A DNA stretch of 64,000 nucleotides from Dehalococcoidia bacterium (GTDB taxonomy: Bacteria > Chloroflexota > Dehalococcoidia > Bin125). This document shows, in pieces, positions 10,936-21,930 of the stretch; the stretch's first letter is position 1; each line of letters begins with the position of its first letter. The stretch covers positions 527,746 to 591,745 of the forward strand of contig JAJDTU010000013.1 of assembly GCA_022826965.1 (NCBI GenBank). Reading direction: 5' to 3'. The position numbers and the translations under genes were made by a program. The notes under the pieces are model-generated. The model was not told the origin of the DNA, ran no database searches, and worked only from the letters and a program-made list of their open reading frames with translations.

Positions 10936-11535
10936 TCAACCGCCGCCGACAGCTCCGCCGACCTGGTCAACCGACGAGCGCAGCGCATCCACTTCCGATG
11001 CGAAGCCCTGGATCGCCAGATCAAACTCCGACGGCAGCAGCGCCCGGACCACCGGCGCGTTGTCGAGCATCGCGATCCCGATCGCCGACTGTCCGACCAC
11101 GCCGTCCACGTGGCTCAGTTCTGCATATACCAACATCGCAAACGTCGCCTGCACAAGCAGGAGGCCGAAGAGCACTCCGAATAGACCGCCGGCCGCCCGA
11201 TCGGCCCAGCCCAACAACAGCACGGAGGCCACGCCGCGCAGGAACGTGCCGAGGATGTATCCGCCGACCGCTACCAGCGTCAGGATCAAGAAGAAGCTTG
11301 CCGCCTTCATCCCCCCCGATGGCGCTTCCGCGATCGCGAGGTCGACGAAGACCCGCTCGTGGTACAGCCCCGCCACGACCACGCCGACAACGATCGCCGC
11401 CAGCGCCACGCTGGCTCGCAGGATGCCCATCTGCCAACCCCAGAAACCGATCCCCACCGCGACCGCCACGATCACAAGGTCGAGCACATTCAGTCCGAGA
11501 AACAGCGCGGAACCGTCCACCAGACCACTGTACAC
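10936..11535 (-). CDS. CvpA family membrane protein
   Basis: A 199-residue protein with four hydrophobic helices in the CvpA arrangement: a first helix LDLVIVAVAVGIGFWGWQMG, then segments ending in GILRA, GYILGTFLRG and DRAAGGLFGVLFGLLL. The glycine-rich DRxxGxxFG motif is the recognisable part. The family is needed for colicin V export in E. coli and has wider envelope roles. The start is taken as GTG 11535. It lies 24 bp downstream of radC on the same strand. Confidence 0.8.
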   Translation of the reverse strand: MYSGLVDGSALFLGLNVLDLVIVAVAVGIGFWGWQMGILRASVALAAIVVGVVVAGLYHERVFVDLAIAEAPSGGMKAASFFLILTLVAVGGYILGTFLRGVASVLLLGWADRAAGGLFGVLFGLLLVQATFAMLVYAELSHVDGVVGQSAIGIAMLDNAPVVRALLPSEFDLAIQGFASEVDALRSSVDQVGGAVGGG

Positions 11536-11559
11536 ACGAGCATCAGCCGCGCCGACAGC

Positions 11560-12432
11560 TCAGGCGCGGTAGCGGGCACTCGCCGATCCGTCGGACGCCG
11601 TAGCGGCTTGATCGGTGGACGAGCCCGTCAGCAAGCCCATTTGTCCCATCGAGGCAAAACTGGATCGGGTCACAATCACGTGGTCCAACAGCTCGATCCC
11701 CATGGTCTGCGCCGCTTGAGCGAGCTCGGACGTCATTTGCCGATCCGCCGCCGACGGAGCCGAGGAGCCCGAGGGATGATTATGCACCACGATCATCGCC
11801 GGACCCTGATGCACGATGACGGGTCGCAACAGCTCCGCCACCCGCACGGCCGCGCCATGCACCATGCCCTTGTACAGCCGCTCCTCGCGAATCAGGCAGT
11901 GCTGTTGGTCCAGCACCAGGACCCAGACCTCCTCGTGGATCAGATCGCCCAACAGAGCGCGATAGCGCTCGAACACCTGGCGACCGGAGCGAAACGGCTC
12001 CCGGGCCGGCCATTCGTCGTCGGCCAAGCCCCGCGCAGCGAGTTCGACCGCCGCCTTGACCCGCGTCACCTTGGCGGGACCCAGCCCGGTGACCCGCATC
12101 AGATCGCGCAGATCAGAGCGCAGGAGGCCGACCAAACCACGATCCGCGAGGAGTTCTCGCGATTTCTCCAACACGTTCGTTTCCTGGTCGCCCGTGCTCA
12201 GCAAGACTGCGAGCAACTCGGTGTTCGACAACGACGCCGGACCCAGACGCATCAGCCGTTCCCGTGGTTGATCCTCCGGCGCCAGTCCGTCGATTCCCTT
12301 GCGCCGCTTCTTGGCCGCGCGCGGCGCCGGAACCGGCGGCTCGCGATCACCCTCGGCCTGCTCAGACCGCCGAGCTTGCTCGGCGTCCGCAGCCGCCCAC
12401 TCCGCTTCGAGTTCGGCTAGCGGATCTCGCAC
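11560..12432 (-). CDS. radC: RadC family JAB/MPN-domain protein
   Basis: From about residue 50 it has the RadC N-terminal helical domain (RERLMRLGPASLSNTELLAV, then VTGLGPAKVTRVKAA, a helix-hairpin-helix). The C-terminal JAMM metalloprotease-like motif is HNHPSGSSAPSAAD with an upstream Glu. Zinc ligands appear intact. Despite the name, a repair function for RadC is doubtful. GTG 12432 is the preferred start, 4 nt after the upstream stop. The open frame extends further upstream but would then overlap the neighbour by 170 bp. Confidence 0.9.
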   Translation of the reverse strand: MRDPLAELEAEWAAADAEQARRSEQAEGDREPPVPAPRAAKKRRKGIDGLAPEDQPRERLMRLGPASLSNTELLAVLLSTGDQETNVLEKSRELLADRGLVGLLRSDLRDLMRVTGLGPAKVTRVKAAVELAARGLADDEWPAREPFRSGRQVFERYRALLGDLIHEEVWVLVLDQQHCLIREERLYKGMVHGAAVRVAELLRPVIVHQGPAMIVVHNHPSGSSAPSAADRQMTSELAQAAQTMGIELLDHVIVTRSSFASMGQMGLLTGSSTDQAATASDGSASARYRA

Positions 12433-12436
12433 CCGG

Positions 12437-13060
12437 TCACTCGTCGCGACTGTCGCCGAAGCTGGGCAGCTCGACCCGCTCGCGGCCGGCCGCGGCTTCC
12501 CGCTCGCGTTCCTGCCGCCGCTCCTCCCAGGCATCCTCCACCGTTGCCGCCTCGCGTTCGGCTTCTTCGGCCGCTTCCTCTTCACTCCTCGGTCGTTCGT
12601 CCTCACCCAGCGGACGCCATGCGACCAGCGCGTTCGTATGTGGGTAGTGGTTCAGATAGATCCAGCCGCCCGGTTCGGGCATTTCGTCGAACACCAGCCG
12701 CGGCACGCGGAAGACTCGCCTCGCGACCAGCACATAGTGCGCGCGGAAGAAGATCAGCAGGTCGAACTTGCGCCACTTGCGCGCCACCTGGCCGGTCGTC
12801 TCGATTGGCTCGCTGAACCAGTCCCGAAATGCCGACAGCGCCGAGAAGCCGGAGAGCACGCCGATTAAGGCGAACAACGAGAAGCCAAACCACGAGCCGC
12901 CGTTTCCGCCCAGGGCTTCGACCATCATGTAGACCGCGCCAACGGTCAACAGGCCAAACGCCGGCGTCCAGATCAGCATCGAGCGCAAGATCGCACGGCG
13001 GGCCCGTTCCTCGTCGGGCGCCTGCGTGCCGGCCAGATCGCGGAGCCTACCCTCCACCAC
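12437..13060 (-). CDS. Hypothetical two-helix membrane protein with charged tail
   Basis: Not recognised. About 207 residues from GTG 13060, which has AGGGGAAGAG upstream and overlaps the LysM gene by 14 bp. Two hydrophobic helices (LIWTPAFGLLTVGAVYMMV and WFGFSLFALIGVLSGFSAL) are followed by a compact aromatic-rich domain, which includes FRAHYVLVARRVFRVPRLVF and GGWIYLNHYPHTNALVAW. A Glu/Arg-rich helical tail of about 55 residues closes it. The aromatic block could be a PH-like fold, but that is a guess. It is in one run with LysM, radC and cvpA. Confidence 0.65.
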   Translation of the reverse strand: MVEGRLRDLAGTQAPDEERARRAILRSMLIWTPAFGLLTVGAVYMMVEALGGNGGSWFGFSLFALIGVLSGFSALSAFRDWFSEPIETTGQVARKWRKFDLLIFFRAHYVLVARRVFRVPRLVFDEMPEPGGWIYLNHYPHTNALVAWRPLGEDERPRSEEEAAEEAEREAATVEDAWEERRQEREREAAAGRERVELPSFGDSRDE

Positions 13061-13652
13061 GACCGCTCTTCCCCTCCTCGGTTGTCGAGCCGGACTCGTC
13101 CGCCACGATAGGCACATGCCACTCTGGAATCCAGATCCACTCCCCGCGAATCAGCACCGAATCCTCGCGCAAGTGCCAGTTCCAGCGCACTAGATCGGAA
13201 ATCGAGAGTCCCCTCGCCGAAGCGATGCTGAACAGCGACTCTCCGCGCTGGACCTGGTAGCGCTCAAACGAATAGGGAAGCGCTGGATCGAGAGGATCGG
13301 GGCGACCGGGGACGATGCCTGTCTGTGTCGGGACGGTCGGCTGCTGCCCGGTCCCTCCGGCCGTGGACGCCACGGAAGCAGGCAGCGTTTCAGTCATTTC
13401 AGTGGTCGCCTGCGCAGTTTGCGCTGGGGATAGTGGTCCCGCCGTCTGGGATGAAGATTCGCTTGCGATCACCGGCTCGGGCTCGATTGACGTCACCGAA
13501 TCACGCTGAGGAGCCGATGACGAGTCACCCCATGTCGCTGCGACCGCCACGACCGCCAGCGTCAGTCCGACCACAACAGTCAGTTCGATGACACGCGAAT
13601 TGCGCCACATCCGCCGGGTACCAAACTCGAGAACCGGGTTGTCAAGCGCCAT
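13047..13652 (-). CDS. LysM-domain protein with N-terminal membrane anchor
   Basis: 201 residues: a short cytoplasmic tail, a hydrophobic helix (VIELTVVVGLTLAVVAVAA) and a Ser/Thr/Pro-rich extracellular spacer of about 90 residues. A single LysM domain follows (YQVQRGESLFSIASARGLS to GEWIWIPEW). LysM binds N-acetylglucosamine polymers, so the protein probably sits on peptidoglycan, consistent with lysA, alr and the lytic transglycosylase elsewhere. There is no catalytic domain. It is first in the minus-strand run to radC. Confidence 0.8.
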   Translation of the reverse strand: MALDNPVLEFGTRRMWRNSRVIELTVVVGLTLAVVAVAATWGDSSSAPQRDSVTSIEPEPVIASESSSQTAGPLSPAQTAQATTEMTETLPASVASTAGGTGQQPTVPTQTGIVPGRPDPLDPALPYSFERYQVQRGESLFSIASARGLSISDLVRWNWHLREDSVLIRGEWIWIPEWHVPIVADESGSTTEEGKSGRGGG

Positions 13653-13757
13653 CGCAACCCCCGGACACAGCCCGCCCGACCCAAATCGTCGCGGAACTGC
13701 AAAACCGGGTTAACGATAGCGCAACGTGACGGCAGCGGAGCGCGCCTCAAGCGGGCC

Positions 13758-13776
13758 AAACCTGGCCGGAACCAGG
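13758..13776 (-). terminator. Possible weak terminator after rplL
   Basis: On the minus strand CCTGG-TTCCGG-CCAGG forms a 5-bp stem followed by only three T residues. It lies 34 bp beyond the rplL stop and is the sole hairpin seen in the gap before the LysM gene. The T tract is short, so function is uncertain. Confidence 0.3.
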
Positions 13777-13809
13777 GTCGGTCGCGCCGTGAATCCGGGC
13801 GGAGATTCG

Positions 13810-14193
13810 CTATCTCAACTCGACGGTCGCGCCGGCTTCCTCGAGTGAGGCCTTGACTGCCTCGGCCTCTTCCTTCGTGATGCCTTCCTTGACCGTCTGC
13901 GGTGCGGACTCGACGAATTCCTTCGCCTCGCGCAGGCCCAGTTCGGTCACGGCCCGAACCGCCTTGATCACGTTGATCTTCTTGTCGCCGAACGCTTGCA
14001 GCACGACGTCGAACTCGGTCTGCTCCTCGGCCACTTCGGCCGCCGCCGTCGCGCCGTTACCGGCAGCCGCCGCCACCGCGACCGGGGCCGCAGCGGTGAC
14101 GCCGAACTCTTCCTCGATCCGCTTGACCAGGTCACGCGCCTCGAGAATCGTCATTGCGCTGATCAGCTCAAACGCTTCGTCAACCTTCGACAT
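13810..14193 (-). CDS. rplL: 50S ribosomal protein L7/L12
   Basis: Stalk protein that recruits translation GTPases. 127 residues from ATG 14193 with GGAG 8 nt upstream; an upstream GTG four codons earlier is unlikely. It has an N-terminal dimerisation helix ([20 protein letters not shown]), an Ala-rich hinge (about 35-58), and the C-terminal domain with [22 protein letters not shown] and the conserved AKEFVESAP. It is last gene of the rplKAJL operon. Confidence 0.97.
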   Translation of the reverse strand: MSKVDEAFELISAMTILEARDLVKRIEEEFGVTAAAPVAVAAAAGNGATAAAEVAEEQTEFDVVLQAFGDKKINVIKAVRAVTELGLREAKEFVESAPQTVKEGITKEEAEAVKASLEEAGATVELR

Positions 14194-14275
14194 GTGTGTC
14201 TCCACTCAATCTCGGTCCTTCAGACCGCCTGATTCCGACTGATTCGCCGCGAATGGTCTCTCGGCTCTGTTCGCG

Positions 14276-14821
14276 TTACTCGGCTTCCGATTCAGCTGAT
14301 TCCAACTGCTCGGCGCGCGCCTCAACGATCGCCGCGACATCGCGGAAGACCGCGCTCAGGACGCCGGCGAGACCGGAAATGGGGCTGTTCAACCCGCCCG
14401 CCACCTTGGCCATCAGCTCAGGTCGGCTGGGGACATCGGCTAGCGCCGCAACCTGCGACCCGTCCTGAAGTTCACCCTCGACGAACACCCCCCGAATCGG
14501 CAGTTCGAGTCGCGCGCCGGTCGTGTACTTCTGCAACGCCCTCGGCGCCTCCGTCAGGTCGCCAAAGCCGAATAGCAAAGCGGTCGATTCCTCCGCCAGA
14601 TCGGCGGCGGCGGGATGACCGAGCCCTTCGGCTGCTCGTCGCCATAGGGTGTTCTTGATCACCCGCAACTCGGTCTCCGGTGCTTCCGCCCGGATCCCGC
14701 GCCGCAGGTCCTGCATGTCCTTGACGCTCAGGCCGCGGTAGTCAATCCCGATCGTGATCGAGGCACGACCGAGGCGCTCTTCGAGTAGCGCCACCTGTTC
14801 CCGTTTGCGTTCAGTTGCCAT
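14276..14821 (-). CDS. rplJ: 50S ribosomal protein L10
   Basis: 181 residues. Binds 23S rRNA and carries L7/L12 dimers on its C-terminal helix. It starts MATERKREQVALLEERLGRA with the family's DYRGLSVKDMQDLR motif and KNTLWRRAAEG. A C-terminal segment ending AEQLESAESEAE is the stalk helix. The gap to rplL is 82 bp, and a 232-bp leader precedes it, as expected for the autoregulated L10-L12 unit. Confidence 0.96.
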   Translation of the reverse strand: MATERKREQVALLEERLGRASITIGIDYRGLSVKDMQDLRRGIRAEAPETELRVIKNTLWRRAAEGLGHPAAADLAEESTALLFGFGDLTEAPRALQKYTTGARLELPIRGVFVEGELQDGSQVAALADVPSRPELMAKVAGGLNSPISGLAGVLSAVFRDVAAIVEARAEQLESAESEAE

Positions 14822-15053
14822 ACCGCCTCCCGACCATTTGCCGGTCCGTCACTTCAGCCGCCCCAGCCCGCTTCGACCACCAGACCTGCAACCACACGCG
14901 AGCCCGCTCACTGCGGGCGATCCACCGGTTGCTGCCTGCGCTGGACGTTTCAGGCCCGATTCGTCTCGGGTCCGCCAGCGGTCTCGGGCGGCGTTGATTC
15001 CGTTCGTTCGATCCCAGCCTAGTCCACGACCCGTTTCTACGTCAGCCGGATCG
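14822..15053 (-). promoter_or_regulatory. Candidate L10 leader (rplJ-rplL autoregulatory region)
   Basis: The non-coding 232 bp between rplA and rplJ are rich in GC stems. On the minus strand GCCGCCCGAGACCGCTGGCG is one such stretch, and an inverted repeat GCCCGCAGTGAGCGGGC lies further on. The position and the GAGACCGCTGG core resemble the L10 leader bound by the L10-L12 complex. I cannot run a covariance model, so this is a positional call with weak motif support. Confidence 0.45.
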
Positions 15054-15767
15054 TTAATCCGCTCTCATTGCCAGGGCCGACTGCTGCTCCAGCTTGACAC
15101 CCGGGCCCATCGTTGAGGCGATGCTCAGCGAGCGGATGTAGCTGCCCTTCGTGCCCGACGGCCTGGCCTTCACGATCTCCGAGACCATCGTCGCAAGGTT
15201 GTCCAGCAATTGGTCCTCGCCGAAGCTCGCCTTGCCCAACGGCACATGCACCGACGCCTCACGGTCCGTACGAAACTCGACCCGCCCCGCCTTCGCCTCC
15301 GTCACTGCCTTGCCGATATCGTTTCGATCGACCACCGTCCCGGCGCGGGGATTGGGCATCAGACCGCGCGGCCCCAGGACTCGTCCCAGTCGGCCAACCT
15401 TGCCCATTAGATCGCGCTGCGCGACCGCGACGTCAAAGTCGGTGAAACCACCCTGCACCTGCTCGATCAGGTCATCCGCGCCCACGATCTCGGCGCCGGC
15501 GTCAGTGGCTGCCGTCGCCGCGTCGCCCTCCGCAAAGACGGCCACGCGGACTTCCTTACCCAGTCCATGGGGCAGTCTCGCCGTGCCGCGCAACTGCTGG
15601 TCGGCGTGACGCACGTCGAGCCCCGTGCGGATGTGCAGCTCGATCGTCTCGTCGAACGTTGCCGTCGCCATCTGCTTGACCAGCGCGACCGCCTCGCTCG
15701 GCGGGTAATGCGCCTCTCTGCTGTACAAGTCCAGCGCATTTCGGTAGCGCTTTCCGTGCTTCGGCAT
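15054..15767 (-). CDS. rplA: 50S ribosomal protein L1
   Basis: 237 residues from ATG 15767; a GTG one codon earlier overlaps the rplK stop. L1 forms the mobile stalk at the ribosomal E site and can repress its own operon. The sequence contains FDETIELHIRTGLDVRHADQ, GTARLPHGLGKEVRVAVFAE, LGPRGLMPNPRAGTV and a C-terminal SIASTMGPGVKLE, all characteristic. Length is normal. Confidence 0.97.
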   Translation of the reverse strand: MPKHGKRYRNALDLYSREAHYPPSEAVALVKQMATATFDETIELHIRTGLDVRHADQQLRGTARLPHGLGKEVRVAVFAEGDAATAATDAGAEIVGADDLIEQVQGGFTDFDVAVAQRDLMGKVGRLGRVLGPRGLMPNPRAGTVVDRNDIGKAVTEAKAGRVEFRTDREASVHVPLGKASFGEDQLLDNLATMVSEIVKARPSGTKGSYIRSLSIASTMGPGVKLEQQSALAMRAD

Positions 15768-15769
15768 CA

Positions 15770-16195
15770 CTAGGCCTCGACTTCCACGCCCATCGAACGG
15801 GCCGTTCCGGCCACCATCCGCATGGCCGCCTCGATGTCGTTGGCATTCAGATCTTGCATCTTCTGTTCCGCGATTGCCCGCACCTGGTCCGACGTGATCG
15901 AGCCGGCCACCTCACGCCTTGGCTCAGACGCGCCCTTCTCCAGCCCGGCGGCTCGACGAATCAGATCCGAGGCCGGCGGCGTCCTCAACTCAAAGGTGAA
16001 CGATCGATCTTCGTACACCGTGATCTGCGCCGGGATCAGCTCGCCCGCGTTCGACGCAGTGCGCTCGTTGTAGCTCTTGACGAACTCCATGATGCCCACG
16101 CCGTGCTGCCCAAGCGCCGGGCCCACCGGCGGTGCGGGGCTCGCCTTGCCCGCCTCCAGTTGCAGCGTCAACACTGCTCGTACACGCTTCGCCAT
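15770..16195 (-). CDS. rplK: 50S ribosomal protein L11
   Basis: 141 residues. Forms the GTPase-associated centre with L10 and 23S rRNA. The N-terminal domain has [20 protein letters not shown] and the FVKSYNERT helix. The C-terminal rRNA-binding domain has [20 protein letters not shown] and ends in the conserved [11 protein letters not shown]. One base separates the stop from the rplA GTG codon. Confidence 0.97.
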   Translation of the reverse strand: MAKRVRAVLTLQLEAGKASPAPPVGPALGQHGVGIMEFVKSYNERTASNAGELIPAQITVYEDRSFTFELRTPPASDLIRRAAGLEKGASEPRREVAGSITSDQVRAIAEQKMQDLNANDIEAAMRMVAGTARSMGVEVEA

Positions 16196-16281
16196 CCAGC
16201 CTTCTCCCTAACTCGCCAACGGCGCGTGGCCGCCGGCGCTGAATCGCAAGTTTCCAGCCTACTGGGGTCTGTTTGCTGGCC

Positions 16282-17208
16282 CTATTGCTTCTCCACCTGG
16301 TCGAAGTCCAACTCCAGCGGCGTCTCGCGACCGAACATCGAGATGCGCACCCGGACCTTCCCCTTCTCCACGTTGATCTCTTCGACCTCGGCCACCATGT
16401 CGACGAACGGACCCTCGGTCAGCCGCACGGAATCGTTGACCGCGAAGCCTACGCGCACCCGCGGCTCCTCAACCTGGGTCTGGCCGATGATTTTCGCCAC
16501 CTGTGCCGGAGGCAGGGGCCGCGCATGATCGCGTTGATCCTCGCGCGTACCTACGAATCCCGTCACGCCGGCCGTGCCGTTGACGACATGCCAGGACTGG
16601 TCCGAGGGTTCGCCGGTCCCCTGGTTGACGCGAATCTGGAGCAGGACGTAGCCGGGCAGCAACTTGCGCTCGACCTCACGCCGTTTCCCGCCCCGAATCT
16701 CGACCTCCTGCTGCGTCGGTACCAGCACGAACCGCTTATCGGCCATGCCCTTCTTCGCGGCGCCAGCCCGTTCGGGCGTGAGTTCGACGAACTGGTCCTC
16801 CGCGTCCATGTTGCGGATGCGCAGGTCCAGCGCGTCCCTGACCCGGTTCTCGTGACCTGTGTACGTGTTGATCGCGAACCAGGCGGCGTCGGTCTCCTGG
16901 ATGCCCTCCAGCGACACCGACGGCTCCGGGTCGGCCTCGTCGCTTTCTTCCCCACGGAGGAAGGAAGCGATCGGAGTGGGTTCCTCCTCAACCGGACGAT
17001 CCAGGCCCAACTCCACGAGCGCCTCGGCAGCCGTCGTATCGATCTCCGCTTCGTCGGGCTCGGTCTCGGTCTCGATTCCCAGCGCTCGCGCCGTCGCCAG
17101 GATCTCCTGCAACTCTCGCTCCGCTGCGGAAATCTCGCTGCGCCCGAACCCGGCGCCACTCGACTCTGTCGTCGATTCTGTTTCTGGTGTGTCTCTTGAG
17201 GTCGTCAT
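16282..17208 (-). CDS. nusG: Transcription antitermination factor NusG with long acidic N-terminal extension
   Basis: 308 residues, well above the usual about 180. The canonical NGN domain begins near residue 108 (WFAINTYTGHENRV) with KLLPGYVLLQI later, and the C-terminal KOW domain is FVDMVAEVEEINVEKGKVRV. Residues 1-107 are a Glu/Asp/Thr-rich extension with a predicted helix (AAERELQEILATARALGIE). The ATG overlaps the secE stop (TGATG). Core function is RNA polymerase elongation and transcription-translation coupling; the role of the extension is unknown. Confidence 0.94.
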   Translation of the reverse strand: MTTSRDTPETESTTESSGAGFGRSEISAAERELQEILATARALGIETETEPDEAEIDTTAAEALVELGLDRPVEEEPTPIASFLRGEESDEADPEPSVSLEGIQETDAAWFAINTYTGHENRVRDALDLRIRNMDAEDQFVELTPERAGAAKKGMADKRFVLVPTQQEVEIRGGKRREVERKLLPGYVLLQIRVNQGTGEPSDQSWHVVNGTAGVTGFVGTREDQRDHARPLPPAQVAKIIGQTQVEEPRVRVGFAVNDSVRLTEGPFVDMVAEVEEINVEKGKVRVRISMFGRETPLELDFDQVEKQ

Positions 17209-17648
17209 CAGGGCAGCAACGTTTCCTCAACCACGCGATTCAGTCCGAAGTCGATCGCGCCCAGGAAGATACCAACGGCAATCGCCACGACCAGTACGAC
17301 GACCGTCAGGTTCGCCGTCTCTTGGCGTGAGGGCCAGACGACCTTGCGTAGCTCATCGATGATCGCCAGGATTGCCCGCGGATGCGTCAGTCGGTAGAAC
17401 AGGCTCTGGACCCGTGGCGCGTCCGATGTAGTCGGTCGCGACGCCCCGATTTCGCGTCGTGGCCGCGCCGGCAACGCCGCAGCTTCGGCGACCCCGCCTG
17501 AGCCGTCAATCGCATCGCCAGGAGCCGGCGCCTCAACCTCTGGTCGAGGCGCGCGTTGACGAGTCGGACGCGGCGTGGCTGCGGAGGCCGCGCGCGGCTG
17601 TCCGCCTCGACGTCCCCGTCGTCGACGGCTATCTCGAGATCTCGCCAC
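17208..17648 (-). CDS. secE: Preprotein translocase subunit SecE with basic N-terminal extension
   Basis: 146 residues. The SecE core occupies about residues 85-146: the amphipathic helix AIIDELRKVVWPSRQETANL and one transmembrane helix VVVLVVAIAVGIFLGAIDFG. Preceding it is an Arg/Pro/Ala-rich extension of about 80 residues beginning ARSRDSRRRRGRRGG. The start is GTG 17648, following the rpmG stop by 3 nt with GGAGA upstream. SecE bridges SecY halves at the membrane. Confidence 0.92.
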   Translation of the reverse strand: MARSRDSRRRRGRRGGQPRAASAATPRPTRQRAPRPEVEAPAPGDAIDGSGGVAEAAALPARPRREIGASRPTTSDAPRVQSLFYRLTHPRAILAIIDELRKVVWPSRQETANLTVVVLVVAIAVGIFLGAIDFGLNRVVEETLLP

Positions 17649-17651
17649 GGA

Positions 17652-17813
17652 TCACCGCGTCTCCCGGTAGGCACGTCGCCCGCGGCAATGCGGGCAGTAT
17701 TTGGTCAACTCCAAACGGTCGGCGTCGTTTCGCCGGTTCTTCGTGGTGTGGTACGTGTGCGACTGGCACTCGCGGCAGCGCATCGTGATGAACACGCGAT
17801 CACCCTTTGCCAT
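17652..17813 (-). CDS. rpmG: 50S ribosomal protein L33
   Basis: A 53-codon gene. It reads MAKGDRVFITMRCRECQS, then a YHTTKNRRND segment and KYCPHCRGRRAYRETR. The two CxxC pairs (C13/C16 and C40/C43) identify the zinc-binding form of L33. The start ATG is preceded by GAGGAAGG. It lies between tuf and secE, the normal position. Confidence 0.95.
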   Translation of the reverse strand: MAKGDRVFITMRCRECQSHTYHTTKNRRNDADRLELTKYCPHCRGRRAYRETR

Positions 17814-17896
17814 GGCCAGATTCCTTCCTCAATCGCCGAGTGGACGCACCGAGTCGGCGGATTACCACCATCTTCGCACGAACGACCGCTCCCGCG

Positions 17897-19099
<1,203 letters not shown>

Positions 19100-19147
19100 C
19101 GTGTCGTTCTCCCTGTAGCTGGCCGCTGTCTACCTGGTGGCGGCGGA

Positions 19148-19223
19148 TGGAGCCCGCATCCAGACTTGAACTGGAGACCTCGTTCTTACCAAGAACGCGC
19201 TCTACCGACTGAGCTATGCGGGC
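19148..19223 (-). tRNA. tRNA-Thr (GGT)
   Basis: 76 nt including an encoded CCA. The acceptor GCCCGCA pairs with TGCGGGC. The anticodon stem CGTTC/GAACG encloses loop TTGGTAA, giving anticodon GGT. The T-loop TTCAAGT is normal. It is the last tRNA before tuf, as in the enterobacterial thrT-tufB order. Confidence 0.96.
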
Positions 19224-19291
19224 CCGTTCCAATACCAGAGCCGCCGACAACACTTCACCGTGCCGCGGCGGGCCATCTTTGCTGACGATGC

Positions 19292-19377
19292 TGGTGCCGG
19301 GGGCAGGATTCGAACCTGCGAAGCCTTTCGGCGCCGGTTTTACAGACCGGTGGTATTAGCCACTCACCCACCCCGAC
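19292..19377 (-). tRNA. tRNA-Tyr (GTA)
   Basis: 86 nt including CCA. Acceptor GTCGGGG/CCCCGGC, anticodon stem CCGGT/ACCGG with loop CTGTAAA (anticodon GTA), a long class II variable arm (GCGCCGAAAGGCTTC region) and T-loop GTTCGAATC. It is the middle tRNA of the tuf-linked cluster. Confidence 0.96.
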
Positions 19378-19480
19378 ACTCCTCTCATCTTACTCCCATC
19401 CCACCCGTCCGCACATCCACCGAGCAGCACCGCAGAGCGTCAGTCTCTGTTCACCAGCACGCAAACAGGTCGAGGCAAGG

Positions 19481-19556
19481 TGGAGCCCAAGGGGGGATTC
19501 GAACCCCCAACCTGCCGATTACAAATCGGCTGCGCTGCCAATTGCGCCACCTGGGC
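19481..19556 (-). tRNA. tRNA-Thr (TGT)
   Basis: 76 nt including CCA. Acceptor GCCCAGG pairs with CTTGGGC with one G-T wobble. The anticodon stem GCCGA/TCGGC encloses loop TTTGTAA, giving TGT. It is first in the tRNA-Thr, tRNA-Tyr, tRNA-Thr, tuf series, so the tRNA promoter should lie in 19557-19677. Confidence 0.96.
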
Positions 19557-19603
19557 CTGCCTCGATCCTAGACCGATTTCCACCGTCCAACAGTTTCTTG
19601 CAC

Positions 19604-19631
19604 TTGACGAGGTCAACTCACTATCTATCCT
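19604..19631 (+). promoter_or_regulatory. Candidate sigma-70-type promoter for the surface-protein gene
   Basis: TTGACG at 19604-19609 and TATCCT at 19626-19631 are 16 bp apart and lie 46 bp before the GTG at 19678. The same short region must also hold the divergent tRNA-tuf promoter on the other strand, for which no clear box pair was found. Confidence 0.4.
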
Positions 19632-19677
19632 GCAAAGGCGTTGATTCATCATTCCAAACGCTACGTAAGGGACTCCC

Positions 19678-20403
19678 GTGACACGCTTCTTGATTGCCGC
19701 CGTTGCAGCGGCACTGGTGGCCGGCGCGATCGGCCTCGCCTCCATGCAACCGGTCTCCGCCCAGCCCGGCGGACCGTCCGTTTGTATCTCACTCCCGCCC
19801 GGAGACCACACCTTCACCGCTCCATCCCAGGACCGTGAAGGCGAGGTCTCATTCACAGTCACCGTCGGAGAAGGCGGCCGTGTGACCGCGTTCACCGAGC
19901 CCGGCGGCCAGTCGATCCCGCCAGCCGCCATGCTGGAAATCTTCACCGGCGAAGACGCCTACGCGCTGCCCGAAGGCGTTTCATTCATCGAATGCGAAGC
20001 CGCCGGCAACGGGGAGATGGGTGAAGGCAAGGCTCCCGAGCTCTGTCTAAACCTCGATCCCGGTACCTACGAGGAATCGGTGAGCGCCAGCGGCCAGGTC
20101 GTCGACATCACCATTCATGTCGGCGAAGGCAACCGACTGATCAGCGTCGATGTCCTCGGCGAGTCCTACTCGCCGGCCGAAGCGCTCGACCTGCTCGCAC
20201 AGTTCGGGGCATCGATCCCGCCCCACATCGAGATCGTTCCCTGTGAGCCGACCAAGGCATTCCCCTACACCGGTAGCGGCGGCCTCGCCGACTCAGGCAA
20301 CCTCACCGGCCTCTGGGCCGGGCTCGCGTCGCTCGCCGTGGTCCTGATCTCGTTCGCCGCCTTCAGGCAGCGAGGACGCATCGTCGTTCGCCGCGACGAC
20401 TAG
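19678..20403 (+). CDS. Secreted surface protein with duplicated domain and LPXTG-like C-terminus
   Basis: Not assigned to a family. 241 residues with a signal peptide cleaved near SAQPGG (about residue 28). Two homologous units of about 70 residues (about 33-107 and 120-190) each start with P-(S/E)-(V/L)-C-(I/L) and a PG motif. Each continues through (V/I)xVGEG(G/N)R and ends in a second Cys (FIECE, IVPCE), so one disulfide per unit is likely. FPYTG (195-199) is then followed by a hydrophobic helix and RQRGRIVVRR, the layout of a sortase sorting signal with Phe for Leu. The start is GTG 19678. No sortase gene is nearby. Confidence 0.7.
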   Translation: MTRFLIAAVAAALVAGAIGLASMQPVSAQPGGPSVCISLPPGDHTFTAPSQDREGEVSFTVTVGEGGRVTAFTEPGGQSIPPAAMLEIFTGEDAYALPEGVSFIECEAAGNGEMGEGKAPELCLNLDPGTYEESVSASGQVVDITIHVGEGNRLISVDVLGESYSPAEALDLLAQFGASIPPHIEIVPCEPTKAFPYTGSGGLADSGNLTGLWAGLASLAVVLISFAAFRQRGRIVVRRDD

Positions 20404-20406
20404 GTC

Positions 20407-21837
<1,431 letters not shown>

Positions 21838-21930
21838 GGACCAACCCCCAAGCGGAATCAATTCAGGGAACGGCTATCAACCAAAGCCTAATCAACCGTT
21901 GCGCGATCTCCCCATCCCCCACATCCTTCA

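Noticed and set aside
12433..12606. Extended N-terminus of RadC
   Set aside because: It would overlap the membrane-protein gene by 170 bp and encode a basic, low-complexity leader. GTG 12432 immediately after the upstream stop is more credible.
19260..19571. A 103-codon frame across two tRNA genes
   Set aside because: It runs through the antisense of well-formed tRNA-Tyr and tRNA-Thr genes.
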